64,000 nucleotides of DNA from Lachnospiraceae bacterium (GCA_022845895.1 AP025573.1:964501-1028500), one strand, 5' to 3'. Shown: positions 25,208-33,834, numbered from the stretch's first letter. Made by a program: numbers and translations. The notes: a model not told the origin generated them from the letters alone.

Positions 25208-25278
25208 AGCAGATGACGGGAATCGAACCCGCCTCTCCAGCTTGGGAAGCTGGCATTCTACCGATGAACTACATCTGC
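25208..25278 (-). tRNA. tRNA-Gly(CCC)
   Basis: On the minus strand, the acceptor GCAGATG pairs with CATCTGC and the discriminator is T. The anticodon arm is CCAGC-TTCCCAA-GCTGG (CCC after U33), and the T arm contains GGTTCGATTCC. The gene is 71 nt, typical of tRNA-Gly. CCA is not encoded. Confidence 0.93.
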
Positions 25279-25345
25279 GCATATATCTGCACAAGAAATA
25301 TTATAGTCCATAGGCCGGAAAAAATCAAGGAATGAATTTAATTTT

Positions 25346-25792
25346 TCACCTGACTGGTACGAGCTGTATAGATGTGCTTGATACGGTCAGTGTCGTACCT
25401 TCCGGAAGGCTTACATTTCGGCTTCCGCTTACCGCTGTCGTCTGGACAGGAGAAGCCGGGGAAGCATCCTCTCTGGGCGTATCCGGTGAAAACCATCCCC
25501 AGATTGCCATAAGGGCAATGATGACGGTGATTACGATTTTGGTAACTTTCCCCCACTCTTTGTATCTCCACATAAGGAAAAGCCCTACAGGGAAGAAAAA
25601 GATAAGGAACAAGATGATTACCCAGGTCTTCATATACCATTTCTCGACAGTATACTGATAGTCTGAATCCTCATATTTAAATGGCTTGTATTCTCTGGAA
25701 TCTTCTTTCTTCTTTTCAGACGGCTCTAATTGCGTATCACAATAGGGGCATGTGTTTCCCTCCATATTGCCGCCGCAGTTTGGACATTTCAT
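25346..25792 (-). CDS. Zinc-ribbon membrane protein
   Basis: 148 residues: an N-terminal zinc ribbon (MKCPNCGGNMEGNTCPYCDTQ), a charged linker, two transmembrane helices (about residues 54-74 and 84-100), and an extracytoplasmic Ser/Thr/Pro-rich tail. Such proteins are common next to PH-domain proteins in Firmicutes, and the next upstream gene here encodes one. Function is unknown. Confidence 0.7.
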   Translation of the reverse strand: MKCPNCGGNMEGNTCPYCDTQLEPSEKKKEDSREYKPFKYEDSDYQYTVEKWYMKTWVIILFLIFFFPVGLFLMWRYKEWGKVTKIVITVIIALMAIWGWFSPDTPREDASPASPVQTTAVSGSRNVSLPEGTTLTVSSTSIQLVPVR

Positions 25793-25829
25793 AAAAAACC
25801 TCTCATTCCTGATAATCTTGTATTTTTAT

Positions 25830-26204
25830 TTACAGTGCATAATGGCCGATGATTCTGCCTATCTCTACTATATTGCTTCTGCCTGTAAACTCGAACTTCA
25901 CTTTTCCCAATCCGCTGAAATACATTTCCAGTTCACTGTCCATATCAAGTACACCGGCCGTTTCTACTGAAAATACGCTTATCTTTGAATAGGGCATAGA
26001 TGTGAAATCCTTTTTCTTCCCGGTCATTCCTTGTACATTGACAGAGATAACCCGCTTATCCGTAAATAGGCAGTAGTCGCGGATGCCCTTATACACTCCG
26101 ATTACCTGTTCCCCATCGATCAGCAGTGGCGCAATATCTTTCATCACGACAGAAGGATCGGTCTCCTTAAGTTTGACATACTCGCTGTTCTTAAAATCGA
26201 TCAT
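25830..26204 (-). CDS. Bacterial PH-domain protein
   Basis: 124 residues matching the bPH_1/YvbH-like fold: GEQVIGVYKGIRDYCLFTDKRVISVNVQG, then DFTSMPYSKISVFSVETAGV, and a C-terminal helix RSNIVEIGRIIGHYAL. These are small cytosolic domains of unclear role. It lies upstream of the zinc-ribbon membrane gene on the same strand. Confidence 0.75.
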   Translation of the reverse strand: MIDFKNSEYVKLKETDPSVVMKDIAPLLIDGEQVIGVYKGIRDYCLFTDKRVISVNVQGMTGKKKDFTSMPYSKISVFSVETAGVLDMDSELEMYFSGLGKVKFEFTGRSNIVEIGRIIGHYAL

Positions 26205-26407
26205 ATTTTTTCCTCTCTTTCATTTACTTTTTATAATTGATATGTAGTAATAGCGTTATTATAACACGCTAAGAGAGAAAGTGAAAGCGATTTTTCCTGT
26301 GATATTATGGAAATAAAGACGTTGCATTTTATATAGAAAGATAATATAATTTTCTTATGTTTATGCAGGAGAAAGCGGGATTTTAAAATTATGAAGAGGG
26401 ATAGATT

Positions 26408-27337
26408 ATGAAGAAAAGAGTAGTAGTAGCATTGGGGCACAGAGCCCTTGGAACAACACTGCCGGAACAGAAAGAAGCTGTAAAGCATTCGGCAAGGACT
26501 ATCGCCGGGCTCATAGAGGCAGGTTACCAGGTGGCAATTACACACAGCAATGCGCCTCAGGTCGGGATGATCCATACCGCTATGAATGAATTCGGCAGGG
26601 CACATCAGGACTATACGGCGGCGCCCATGTCGGTATGCTCGGCCATGAGCCAGGGATACATCGGTTATGACCTGCAGAACGGCATACGGGAAGAGCTATT
26701 GAACCGTGGCATCTACAGGACGGTAAGCACGGTACTGACTCAGGTTGTCGTGGATCCGTATGACGAGGCGTTCTATACGCCGACCAAGGTGCTTGGACGT
26801 TATATGACGGCGGAGGAAGCCAATGAGGAGAGGAAAAAGGGAAACTATGTGGTGGAAGAGCCGGGAAAAGGCTACCGGCGTGTCGTGTCTGCCCCGAATC
26901 CGGTGAGCATCGTAGAGATAGACGCGATAAAAGCCTTGATGGATGCTGACCAGATTGTCATCGCCTGCGGAGGAGGCGGCATCCCTGTATTGCAGCAGGA
27001 TAACCACCTCAAAGGCGCCAGCGCGGTTATCGAAAAGGATCTGGCAGCAGGCAGGATGGCGGAAGAAATCGATGCCGATGAGCTCATTATCCTGACAAGC
27101 GTGGAGAAGGTCAAGATTAATATTGGCAGGCCGGAGGAAGAGGAACTTGGCCAGATTACGGTAGAACAGGCGAAGGAATATATGGATGCGGGACATTTCG
27201 GTAAGTATAACATGCTGCCGAAGTTCAGCGCTTCCGTGGCTTTTATCGAAAAGAGAGAAGGACGCGGTGCGCTTATAACTTCATTTGACAAGCTGGATGC
27301 GGCACTGAAAGGAAAGACAGGAACTATCATAAAATAA
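26408..27337 (+). CDS. arcC: Carbamate kinase
   Basis: 309 residues of the amino-acid kinase fold. It should convert carbamoyl phosphate and ADP to ATP, NH3 and CO2. Landmarks are VVALGHRALGTTLPEQ at the start, AITHSNAPQVGMI, VVDPYDEAFYTPTK with the lid region, VSAPNPVSIVEI, VIACGGGGIPV and VIEKDLAAGRMAEEI. The canonical ALGGNALG reads ALGHRALG, as in some clostridial homologues. No arginine deiminase or ornithine carbamoyltransferase gene is adjacent, so the carbamoyl-phosphate source is elsewhere (purine or agmatine catabolism are options). Confidence 0.88.
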   Translation: MKKRVVVALGHRALGTTLPEQKEAVKHSARTIAGLIEAGYQVAITHSNAPQVGMIHTAMNEFGRAHQDYTAAPMSVCSAMSQGYIGYDLQNGIREELLNRGIYRTVSTVLTQVVVDPYDEAFYTPTKVLGRYMTAEEANEERKKGNYVVEEPGKGYRRVVSAPNPVSIVEIDAIKALMDADQIVIACGGGGIPVLQQDNHLKGASAVIEKDLAAGRMAEEIDADELIILTSVEKVKINIGRPEEEELGQITVEQAKEYMDAGHFGKYNMLPKFSASVAFIEKREGRGALITSFDKLDAALKGKTGTIIK

Positions 27338-27398
27338 TTGCTGCATAACCTGGAGCTTCACGGGACATACTAAGGAAAAATGCGAGGAGGATTGACCG

Positions 27399-27584
27399 AT
27401 GAAAGCCAGAGTAAACGAAGGATGCATTTCCTGCGGTGCCTGCGTAGCCATCTGCCCGGAGGTGTTCCGCTTTGATGATGATGGCATCGCGGAGGCATAT
27501 GCCGACGTGGAGCCGGAATACGAAAGCACGGCAAAAGATGCAAGGGACGGATGTCCGGTGTCTGTTATAGATATTGAAGAATAG
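27399..27584 (+). CDS. Single-cluster 4Fe-4S ferredoxin
   Basis: 61 residues with CISCGACVAICPEVF near the N-terminus and a distal DGCPVSVI. This is the 1x[4Fe-4S] arrangement in which C9, C12, C15 and the distal Cys 52 bind the cluster and C19 is extra. The remainder is acidic. It is a soluble electron carrier for anaerobic redox enzymes. It is 61 bp after arcC and has its own terminator. Confidence 0.9.
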   Translation: MKARVNEGCISCGACVAICPEVFRFDDDGIAEAYADVEPEYESTAKDARDGCPVSVIDIEE

Positions 27585-27606
27585 TGGGGATGTACATGAC
27601 ACATTG

Positions 27607-27636
27607 AACGGGAAGGCGCAGCGCCTTCCCGTTTTG
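27607..27636 (+). terminator. Terminator of ferredoxin gene
   Basis: AACGGGAAGGCG and CGCCTTCCCGTT form a 12-bp stem followed by a short T run. Confidence 0.85.
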
Positions 27637-27667
27637 CGGTGCCGAATAAGTAAGATGTAAAATCAGC

Positions 27668-27718
27668 TTGACATATAATGTAAAGCAGACTATACTATAA
27701 ATGTAAAGCGTGCTATAC
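27668..27718 (+). promoter_or_regulatory. Promoter with direct-repeat operator ahead of XRE gene
   Basis: TTGACA (27668-27673), 17 bp, TATACT (27691-27696). ATGTAAAGC-N3-CTATAC occurs twice with a 22-bp period (27679 and 27701), spanning the -10 region. This suggests autoregulation by the XRE protein. Confidence 0.6.
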
Positions 27719-27739
27719 AAGAAGGAAGGGGCAGACGTT

Positions 27740-27946
27740 ATGAAAACCCGGATACAGGAACTGAGAAAAATACATAAGCTGTCCCAGGAAGAGCTGGCGA
27801 TGGCGGTCGGGGTCACACGGCAGACAATCATCTCGCTGGAGCGGGAGAAGTATACAGCTTCACTCGTGCTGGCATATAAAATAGCACGGTACTTTGGAGT
27901 GAAGATAGAAGAGGTGTTTGACTTTTCTGATGTGGAGGAGATATAG
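27740..27946 (+). CDS. Small XRE-family regulator (YozG-like)
   Basis: 68 residues forming little more than a helix-turn-helix: MKTRIQELRKIHKLSQEELAMAVGVTRQTI and ISLEREKYTASLVLAYKIARYFGVKIEEVF. The start at 27740 has AAGGAAGGGG upstream. It is 2 bp from the membrane-protein gene that follows, the standard pairing of such regulators with a DUF2178-like or similar membrane protein. The promoter carries a direct repeat that it may bind. Confidence 0.85.
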   Translation: MKTRIQELRKIHKLSQEELAMAVGVTRQTIISLEREKYTASLVLAYKIARYFGVKIEEVFDFSDVEEI

Positions 27947-27948
27947 GT

Positions 27949-28398
27949 ATGGAAGACTACAGGAACAAATTAAAGCGCGGTATTATATTTGAAAGCATAT
28001 TTGCAGCAGTGTCAGTAGCGGTAATTGTCTTAAGCTATATGAGGGCAAGCGCCATGGATGCGTCAGAACATGCGGGGAGCTTTTTCCAGGGATTCCAGGC
28101 AGGGATGTTTACCGTGTGGGCGGGAGTGATGCTCTATGGAATATTCGTGTCGGCCAAGGCGCTTCGGAGCAGGGAATATCTGCGGAAGCTGTACATCAAA
28201 GAGCATGATGAACGGACGCTTGAGATATACACGAAAGGCCAGGCCAAGGCATACAGGCTGTGCCTTATAGCATTCATGACTGCATCGATTATAGCCGGAT
28301 ATTATAATACGGCGGTATTTTATACGCTCATGGTTGTCACGGCTTTTTCGGCAGTGTGCGGCGGCCTGATGAAATTTATTATGTCCCGTTCATTATAA
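27949..28398 (+). CDS. Four-helix membrane protein paired with XRE regulator
   Basis: 149 residues with four hydrophobic segments (about 11-30, 50-70, 102-120 and 124-142) and a cytoplasmic loop KLYIKEHDERTLEIYTKGQAKAYR. The HDERT motif and layout are like DUF2178/DUF6442-type proteins found behind YozG-like regulators. Function is unknown. It ends about 75 bp before the ABC exporter genes. Confidence 0.65.
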   Translation: MEDYRNKLKRGIIFESIFAAVSVAVIVLSYMRASAMDASEHAGSFFQGFQAGMFTVWAGVMLYGIFVSAKALRSREYLRKLYIKEHDERTLEIYTKGQAKAYRLCLIAFMTASIIAGYYNTAVFYTLMVVTAFSAVCGGLMKFIMSRSL

Positions 28399-28403
28399 TG
28401 TTG

Positions 28404-28453
28404 TTGACAAACAGAGAAAAAAGAAATATTATTGTATTAGCATAATAATACAA
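28404..28453 (+). promoter_or_regulatory. Promoter and shared operator of ABC exporter
   Basis: TTGACA (28404-28409), 17 bp, TATTAT (28427-28432). TTGTATTA (28432-28439) N6 TAATACAA (28446-28453) sits immediately after the -10 box, so a bound repressor would block transcription. The same operator is at 263-284. Confidence 0.65.
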
Positions 28454-28474
28454 AAATTTATGAGGAGCGCAGTT

Positions 28475-29248
28475 ATGATTGAGATTAAGAATTTGACAAA
28501 AATCTATAAACTGAATAAGAAGCAGATGTTGGAATCCAAGACGAAGAATCCGATGAAAACTGCTGTAGACAATCTGAGCCTGGATGCGCATGAAGGTGAG
28601 ATATATGGGCTTCTGGGACCTAACGGTGCCGGAAAGACGACGACGCTCAGATGCATTGCAACGCTGATCAAGCCTACGGAAGGGGAAATCTACGTCAGCG
28701 GACATGAGGTCCAGAAGGAACCAGAGGCGGTAAGGGAAAGCATCGGATTTCTCACAAGTGACATTAAGCTGGATGAACAGTTTGATGTGGATTATATGTT
28801 CGGTTTTTTCGGACGCCTGCATAATGTTCCGCAGGATGTGCTGGGAAGACGCAAAGAGGAGCTCTTTACATACTTTGGAATCAAAGATTTTGCCCACAAG
28901 CAGATTAAGGAACTATCTACAGGTATGAAGCAGAAGGCGGCCATTGCGGTGAGCCTTGTCCATAACCCGGATATCGTAATCTTCGATGAGCCGACCAACG
29001 GGCTTGATATCATTACAGCGAGAAGCGTAACCGACTATCTCAGGAAGCTGAGAGATGACGGGAAGCTTGTCATCGTATCCACGCATATCATGTCTGAGGC
29101 AGAGAAGCTGTGTGACCGTATCGGCGTGATTATTGAAGGAAACAAAGTGGCCGAGGGCACGCTGGCGGATCTGCTTAAGATGACCGGCACCGATGATTTG
29201 GAAGAGGCGTTCTTCGAGCTGTATAAGGAAAGAAAGGGGGAACTGTAA
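28475..29248 (+). CDS. ABC exporter ATP-binding protein (NatA-like)
   Basis: 257 residues with Walker A GPNGAGKTTT, signature ELSTGMKQK, Walker B IVIFDEPTNGLD and the H-loop STHIMSEAEKLCDR. The organisation and similarity fit the Na+-efflux ATPase NatA or related ABC-2 exporters. The start MIEIKNLTKIYKL at 28475 is preferred, as GAGGAG lies inside the longer ATG reading. It is 1 bp from the permease gene, forming a two-gene transporter operon. Confidence 0.88.
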   Translation: MIEIKNLTKIYKLNKKQMLESKTKNPMKTAVDNLSLDAHEGEIYGLLGPNGAGKTTTLRCIATLIKPTEGEIYVSGHEVQKEPEAVRESIGFLTSDIKLDEQFDVDYMFGFFGRLHNVPQDVLGRRKEELFTYFGIKDFAHKQIKELSTGMKQKAAIAVSLVHNPDIVIFDEPTNGLDIITARSVTDYLRKLRDDGKLVIVSTHIMSEAEKLCDRIGVIIEGNKVAEGTLADLLKMTGTDDLEEAFFELYKERKGEL

Positions 29249-29249
29249 G

Positions 29250-30464
29250 ATGAACGGAATCAAGCATATATTTGGGAAAGAGATGGCCAGAATATTCAAA
29301 GACAAGAAGATGGTGTTTTCCGTATTCTTTCTCCCCGTACTTATCATGATATTGATTATGACGATTATCAGCGGTCTTGTATCCAATATGGAAGACGATA
29401 TAGAGTCCCACGAATCGGTAGTATATGTTGCAAACGAGCCTGCCAGCTTTAAAGCCTTCCTCGGTGACAGCAAGCAGGAATTCAAGTCCAGGCTCATTGA
29501 CGCTGGCGGGATGGAGAAAGCCAAGAAGGATATCCTTGACGGCAAAGCCGATCTGATTATAGAATTTCCGGATGGATTTGAAGATGCCGTCGGCGGCTAT
29601 GAAGCCGGAAATACGATTCCACAGGTTAAGACGTATTATAATCCTTCCGAAGATTATTCCAAGGCGGCATATGAGAATATTTCGGGTGGTGTTCTGGAAG
29701 CCTACCGGCAGTCGCTGCTTGCGGGACGTGTAGAGGATCTGGCACAGCTCACCGTGTTTACAGTGAATTCAGACAATGAAGATATGATTATCCAGGACGA
29801 TGAGAAAGCCAGCGGCAAGGCGATAGGGATGATGCTTCCGTACTTTATCACGATTCTCCTGTTTGCGGGAGCTATGGGTATCGGAACCGACATGATAGCG
29901 GGAGAGAAGGAGAGAGGAACGATGGCGAGCCTGCTCGTGTCCCCGGTCAAGAGAAGCTCTATCGTTCTCGGAAAAGTGTTCTCTCTTATGACAATCTCCG
30001 GCATATCATCTCTTATATATGTGATTGCGATGGTCGTATGTGCGCCTCTGATGATGAAGTCGATGGTAGGCTCCGGGGCGGACAGTCTGAACATCAACCT
30101 GAGCGTACAGCAGGTAGTGATGCTCGGCGCACTGCTCGTGGCGATTGCGTTCCTCTACTCCAGCATCATCGCGCTTGTCTCAGTATTTGCCAAGTCTACG
30201 AAAGAGGCGAATACCTATGTGATGCCGGCTTATATGCTCGTGCTTATCATAGGGCTTCTGACGATGTTCACGACAGGGGATCCGACACAGACAGACTACT
30301 ATATTCCGCTTTATAACAGCGCGCTTGTAATGAAGGGAATACTGGGCCAGAACGTGACTATGCTGCAGTATGGCATCACCCTGATAGAGACGCTTGTAAT
30401 CGGCGGCGTACTCCTGGGCGTCATCGTCAAAGCCTTCCAGAGTGAAAAAGTCATGAACGTCTGA
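29250..30464 (+). CDS. ABC-2 type exporter permease (NatB-like)
   Basis: 404 residues: one N-terminal membrane helix (about 20-40, VFSVFFLPVLIMILIMTII), a large extracytoplasmic domain (about 50-210), then five helices from residue 200 to the end. GTDMIAGEKERGTMASLLVSPVKRSSIVLGK is the coupling-helix region diagnostic of NatB/ABC-2 permeases. With the upstream ATPase it should export Na+ or a small amphipathic molecule. The gene ends before a perfect 38-bp palindrome. Confidence 0.88.
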   Translation: MNGIKHIFGKEMARIFKDKKMVFSVFFLPVLIMILIMTIISGLVSNMEDDIESHESVVYVANEPASFKAFLGDSKQEFKSRLIDAGGMEKAKKDILDGKADLIIEFPDGFEDAVGGYEAGNTIPQVKTYYNPSEDYSKAAYENISGGVLEAYRQSLLAGRVEDLAQLTVFTVNSDNEDMIIQDDEKASGKAIGMMLPYFITILLFAGAMGIGTDMIAGEKERGTMASLLVSPVKRSSIVLGKVFSLMTISGISSLIYVIAMVVCAPLMMKSMVGSGADSLNINLSVQQVVMLGALLVAIAFLYSSIIALVSVFAKSTKEANTYVMPAYMLVLIIGLLTMFTTGDPTQTDYYIPLYNSALVMKGILGQNVTMLQYGITLIETLVIGGVLLGVIVKAFQSEKVMNV

Positions 30465-30514
30465 CACTTCTTATCCGTCTGCATATACTGTCAATAAGAA
30501 GCAGATGCAGACGG

Positions 30515-30552
30515 AGGGGGTCAGGCCCCTTTCGAAAGGGGCCTGACCCCCT
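30515..30552. repeat. Perfect 38-bp GC-rich palindrome
   Basis: The arms AGGGGGTCAGGCCCCTTTC and their reverse complement meet at TTCGAA. It resembles two other intergenic palindromes (44703-44780 and 58026-58070) that share GGGGTCAG/GGGGACAG arms. It follows natB and may terminate it, but lacks a T run. Confidence 0.75.
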
Positions 30553-30588
30553 TGTGCATTCTGCACGATTCGGGAGGAAGAACGCTGT

Positions 30589-30831
30589 ATGAGACTGAGT
30601 GAGCTTCAGAATAAAGAAGTGATCAATACTTGTGACTGTAAAAGGCTTGGATACGTGGCAGACCTGATAATGGATGACTGCGGGTGCCGCGTGGAAGCTA
30701 TCATTATTCCAAAGTCGGGCAAGTTCTGTGGATTTTTTGGCGACGGGAGCGAGTATATCATTCCGTGCAAATGTATCAAAAGAATTGGACCAGATGTCAT
30801 ACTGGTAGAAATTCACGAAGAGACAAAATAA
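30589..30831 (+). CDS. YlmC/YmxH-family PRC-barrel sporulation protein
   Basis: 80 residues: MRLSELQNKEVINTCDCKRLGYVADLIMD then VEAIIIPKSGKFCGFFGDGSEYIIPCKCIKRIGPDVILVE, a PRC-barrel protein of the YlmC/YmxH type. In clostridia such genes commonly precede nrdR, as here. The precise role in sporulation is not established. Confidence 0.88.
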   Translation: MRLSELQNKEVINTCDCKRLGYVADLIMDDCGCRVEAIIIPKSGKFCGFFGDGSEYIIPCKCIKRIGPDVILVEIHEETK

Positions 30832-30853
30832 AGGGAAAAACTGGCAATGTTGT

Positions 30854-30882
30854 TTGACTTCTGCCGATGCAGCAGATATACT
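30854..30882 (+). promoter_or_regulatory. Promoter of nrdR
   Basis: TTGACT (30854-30859), 17 bp, TATACT (30877-30882), 33 bp before the nrdR start, so nrdR can be transcribed apart from ylmC. Confidence 0.55.
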
Positions 30883-30915
30883 ATATGTATTACAGAAGAA
30901 AGGATTTGGGTCAAG

Positions 30916-31368
30916 ATGAAGTGTCCATACTGCAACCACCTAGATACAAGAGTCATAGATTCCAGGCCGGCGGAGGACGGAAGCTCCATCCGCAGAAGAC
31001 GCTCCTGCGACGTGTGCGGCAAGCGGTTTACCACATATGAGAAGGTAGAGACGATTCCGCTCATCATCATCAAAAAAGACAACAACAGAGAACAGTATAA
31101 CCGTAAGAAAATCGAGAACGGTGTCCTCAGGGCATGCTATAAGCGTCCGGTATCCGCAGATGCAATACAGCAGACGGTGGACTCTATCGAGACGAAGATT
31201 TTCAGTCTGGAGGCGAAGGAGATTCCGAGCAGTACGATTGGAGAGATCGTCATGGAAGAGCTAAAAGGGCTGGACGAGGTGGCTTATGTCAGGTTTGCTT
31301 CCGTGTACAGGGAGTTCAAAGACGTCAATACCTTTATGGATGAGCTGAAAAAAATCCTGGATAATTAG
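30916..31368 (+). CDS. nrdR: Transcriptional repressor NrdR
   Basis: 150 residues. The zinc ribbon MKCPYCNHLDTRVIDSRPAED ... RRRRSCDVCGKRFTTYE (CxxC...CxxC) is followed by an ATP-cone (VIIKKDNNREQYNRKKIENGVLRACYKRP). NrdR senses ATP/dATP and represses ribonucleotide reductase genes at pairs of NrdR boxes. Two such boxes lie ahead of nrdD in this window (46564-46610). A strong terminator follows. Confidence 0.97.
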   Translation: MKCPYCNHLDTRVIDSRPAEDGSSIRRRRSCDVCGKRFTTYEKVETIPLIIIKKDNNREQYNRKKIENGVLRACYKRPVSADAIQQTVDSIETKIFSLEAKEIPSSTIGEIVMEELKGLDEVAYVRFASVYREFKDVNTFMDELKKILDN

Positions 31369-31417
31369 GAATACGTGTAAGAAGGTATTTACGAAATATG
31401 TCGTATAGTGTTAGAAT

Positions 31418-31457
31418 AAGGAAGAAGCAAAGGGATATGTTTGCTTCTTCCTTTTTA
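31418..31457 (+). terminator. Terminator of nrdR
   Basis: AAGGAAGAAGCAAA pairs with TTTGCTTCTTCCTT across an 8-nt loop, then a T run. Confidence 0.88.
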
Positions 31458-31477
31458 CTGTTTTCGGATAACATCAG

Positions 31478-31523
31478 TTCATTAAGTATACCTTATTGAA
31501 CGTTAGCAGTTCAATAAGTATAC
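31478..31523. repeat. Tandem alternating inverted repeat, second locus
   Basis: TTCATTAAG (31478-31486) TATAC CTTATTGAA (31492-31500), then CGTTAGCAG and TTCAATAAGTATAC, match the dapB-upstream element at 1147-1206 closely. It lies 72 bp ahead of truA. Confidence 0.6.
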
Positions 31524-31594
31524 ATAATTATCGTGGAAACAGATGATGATAAGTAACAGAGAGCAGACGTAGATTCAGATTGGGTGAGATGCAG

Positions 31595-32329
31595 ATGAGA
31601 ACGTATAAATTAACCGTATCATATGACGGGAGCAGATATCAGGGATGGCAGAGGCAGGCCACGACAGATAATACGATTCAGTTCGTGCTGGAGTGGAGCA
31701 TAGGGAAACTGGTCGGCTACAGGGTCCATGTGGACGGCTCGGGCAGGACAGATGCCGGTGTACATGCCAGGGGGCAGGTGGTGAGCGTCAAACTGTCCAA
31801 ACTATATGACCCGCAGGAGTTTAAAGATTCTCTGAACAGGTATCTGCCGGAAGATATCAGAATCGTCAAAGCAGAGCTTGTCAAAAACGGGTTCCACGCC
31901 CGCAAGAGCGCAAAGGGTAAAAAATATGAATATTATATCGACTGCCGTGAAAAGCCGGATGTCTTCTCCCGCAGATATTGCTACCACTATCCGGAGAAGC
32001 TGGATATCGAGGCGATGCGGGGGGCGGTCGAGTATCTCGTCGGCGTGAAGAATTTTACAAGTTTTACGGACGACAAAGACTGCGGGGATCCTATCCGCAG
32101 AATTACGAATATCAAGATCGTGAGCACAGGCGATAAGGTCCGTATCACATACTATGGTACGGGATTCCTCTATCATATGGTGAGGATATTGACCGGCACG
32201 CTGCTGGAGATTGGAACCGGAAAAAGGGATGCGTCCATGCTCCCGGTCGTGATTGCGGCAGAGGACAGGAGCCTGGCAGGCTTCCTTGCCCCGGCAAGAG
32301 GCCTGTTCCTCAGAAAAGTATATTATTAA
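31595..32329 (+). CDS. truA: tRNA pseudouridine(38-40) synthase
   Basis: 244 residues. The catalytic motif is GRTDAGVHARGQ with the active-site Asp, preceded by MRTYKLTVSYDGSRYQGWQRQ and followed by LVGVKNFTSF and FLYHMVRILTGTLLEIG. It modifies positions 38-40 of the tRNA anticodon arm. ATG 31595 is preferred (GGGTGAG six bases upstream) over an in-frame ATG at 31589 or a TTG at 31580. An alternating inverted-repeat element precedes it. Confidence 0.93.
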   Translation: MRTYKLTVSYDGSRYQGWQRQATTDNTIQFVLEWSIGKLVGYRVHVDGSGRTDAGVHARGQVVSVKLSKLYDPQEFKDSLNRYLPEDIRIVKAELVKNGFHARKSAKGKKYEYYIDCREKPDVFSRRYCYHYPEKLDIEAMRGAVEYLVGVKNFTSFTDDKDCGDPIRRITNIKIVSTGDKVRITYYGTGFLYHMVRILTGTLLEIGTGKRDASMLPVVIAAEDRSLAGFLAPARGLFLRKVYY

Positions 32330-32362
32330 GCAAAGAAGCAAGAAATAATTGGAGGACGATAA

Positions 32363-33115
32363 ATGAAGCTAATTTCATGGAATGTAAATGGAATCCGCGC
32401 CTGTGTACAGAAGGGGTTTATGGATTTCTTTGAAGAAGCGGATGCAGATATCTTCTGCATCCAGGAGACGAAGATGCAGGAAGGGCAGCTTGAATTGGAT
32501 ACGCCTGGCTACTACCAGTATTGGAACTATGCAGAGCGGAAAGGATATTCCGGGACTGCCATATTCACGAAAGAAGAGCCGTTGTCCTATTCCTGTGGCA
32601 TCGGGATAGAAGAACATGATAAGGAAGGCCGGGTCATCACGCTGGAGTTCGAGGATTTCTACTTTGTGACGGTGTATACGCCAAATGCACAGAGCGAACT
32701 GGCAAGGCTGCCATATCGTATGCAGTGGGAAGATGCGTTCCTGGCCTATCTCAAGAAGTTAGAAGAGGATAAGCCGGTCATCTTCTGCGGCGACCTGAAT
32801 GTAGCGGCCGAGGAGATTGACCTTAAGAACCCGAAGACGAACAGGAAGAATGCAGGATTTACTGATGAAGAAAGGGACAAGTTCCGTAAGATAAAAGAAT
32901 CCGGCTTCATCGATACGTTCCGCCATTTCTATCCAGATACAGAAGGAATCTACTCATGGTGGTCCTATCGCTTCCGTGCAAGAGAGAAGAATGCAGGCTG
33001 GCGTATCGATTACTTCTGTGTGTCAGAAAGCCTGGAAGACAGGCTGGAGGACGCGAAGATCCACACGAGCGTCATGGGTTCGGACCACTGCCCGGTAGAA
33101 CTGGATCTGCGCTAA
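32363..33115 (+). CDS. xth: Exodeoxyribonuclease III / AP endonuclease
   Basis: 250 residues of the ExoIII family: [23 protein letters not shown] with the metal-binding Glu, [55 protein letters not shown] and the terminal [10 protein letters not shown]. It repairs abasic sites. It is convergent with the SDR gene and the two stop codons overlap at 33112-33115. Confidence 0.95.
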   Translation: MKLISWNVNGIRACVQKGFMDFFEEADADIFCIQETKMQEGQLELDTPGYYQYWNYAERKGYSGTAIFTKEEPLSYSCGIGIEEHDKEGRVITLEFEDFYFVTVYTPNAQSELARLPYRMQWEDAFLAYLKKLEEDKPVIFCGDLNVAAEEIDLKNPKTNRKNAGFTDEERDKFRKIKESGFIDTFRHFYPDTEGIYSWWSYRFRAREKNAGWRIDYFCVSESLEDRLEDAKIHTSVMGSDHCPVELDLR

Positions 33116-33834
33116 TAGCCCCCGTCGATGCCTATAATCTGCCCCGTCATGTAGGACGGGGCAGTTGCTATGTTCCAGAGCATTTCCGCAGCCTCCTCTG
33201 GGGTACCGAACCTGCCTGCAGGAATCTCGTCAGCCAGCTGTGCACGTTCTTCGTCACTTAGCTGACCATTCATCTCAGTGTCGATGACACCGCACGCCAG
33301 AGCATTCACCTGTACGTTGCTCGGTGCCAGTTCCTTTGCCAGAGCCTTTGTAAGTCCATTCACCCCGCTTTTGGATGCTGAATAGGCAGCTTCGCAGGAG
33401 GCGCCGGAATTTCCCCACATAGATGAGACATTGACAATCGTTCCACGCTTCCTGCGGACCATGGGAGGGATAGATGCCCTTGAACAATAGAAGACGGACG
33501 ACAGGTTCGTCTGAATGACGCGGCTCCATTCCCCGTCGGTCATATCGCTCAACAGGCCGATGTAGGCGCATCCGGCGTTGTTGATTAGTACGTCGAGACA
33601 GCTGCATCTGCTGTATATAAAGGAGAAAATCTTATCAACATCTGCAGAATCACTCACGTCGCCTGTAACCATATCGCAGGAACCGCCTGTTGATAATATT
33701 TCTCTTCTTACTTCTTCCAATGCGTCCGCAGAGTTCCGGCAGTTGAGAAAAACATGATAGCCTCTGGCGGCAAAAAGAAGGGCGGCGGCTTTTCCGATAC
33801 CTCTGGAAGCACCCGTAATGAGGGCATATTTTGA
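33112..33834 (-). CDS. Short-chain dehydrogenase/reductase, FabG-like
   Basis: 240 residues: [22 protein letters not shown] (TGxxxGxG), [20 protein letters not shown], catalytic YSASK (in [16 protein letters not shown]), and a C-terminal [31 protein letters not shown]. This is the classical SDR pattern of 3-oxoacyl-ACP reductases. No fatty-acid genes are nearby, so a secondary role is possible. AGGAGG nine bases before 33834 decides the start. Confidence 0.9.
   Translation of the reverse strand, partial: SKYALITGASRGIGKAAALLFAARGYHVFLNCRNSADALEEVRREILSTGGSCDMVTGDVSDSADVDKIFSFIYSRCSCLDVLINNAGCAYIGLLSDMTDGEWSRVIQTNLSSVFYCSRASIPPMVRRKRGTIVNVSSMWGNSGASCEAAYSASKSGVNGLTKALAKELAPSNVQVNALACGVIDTEMNGQLSDEERAQLADEIPAGRFGTPEEAAEMLWNIATAPSYMTGQIIGIDGGY

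Noticed and set aside
26408..27584. Complete arginine deiminase pathway
   Set aside because: Only carbamate kinase is present; arcA and arcB homologues are absent nearby.
30874..30892. NrdR box in the nrdR promoter
   Set aside because: Only partial agreement with the consensus and no second box at 31 bp.
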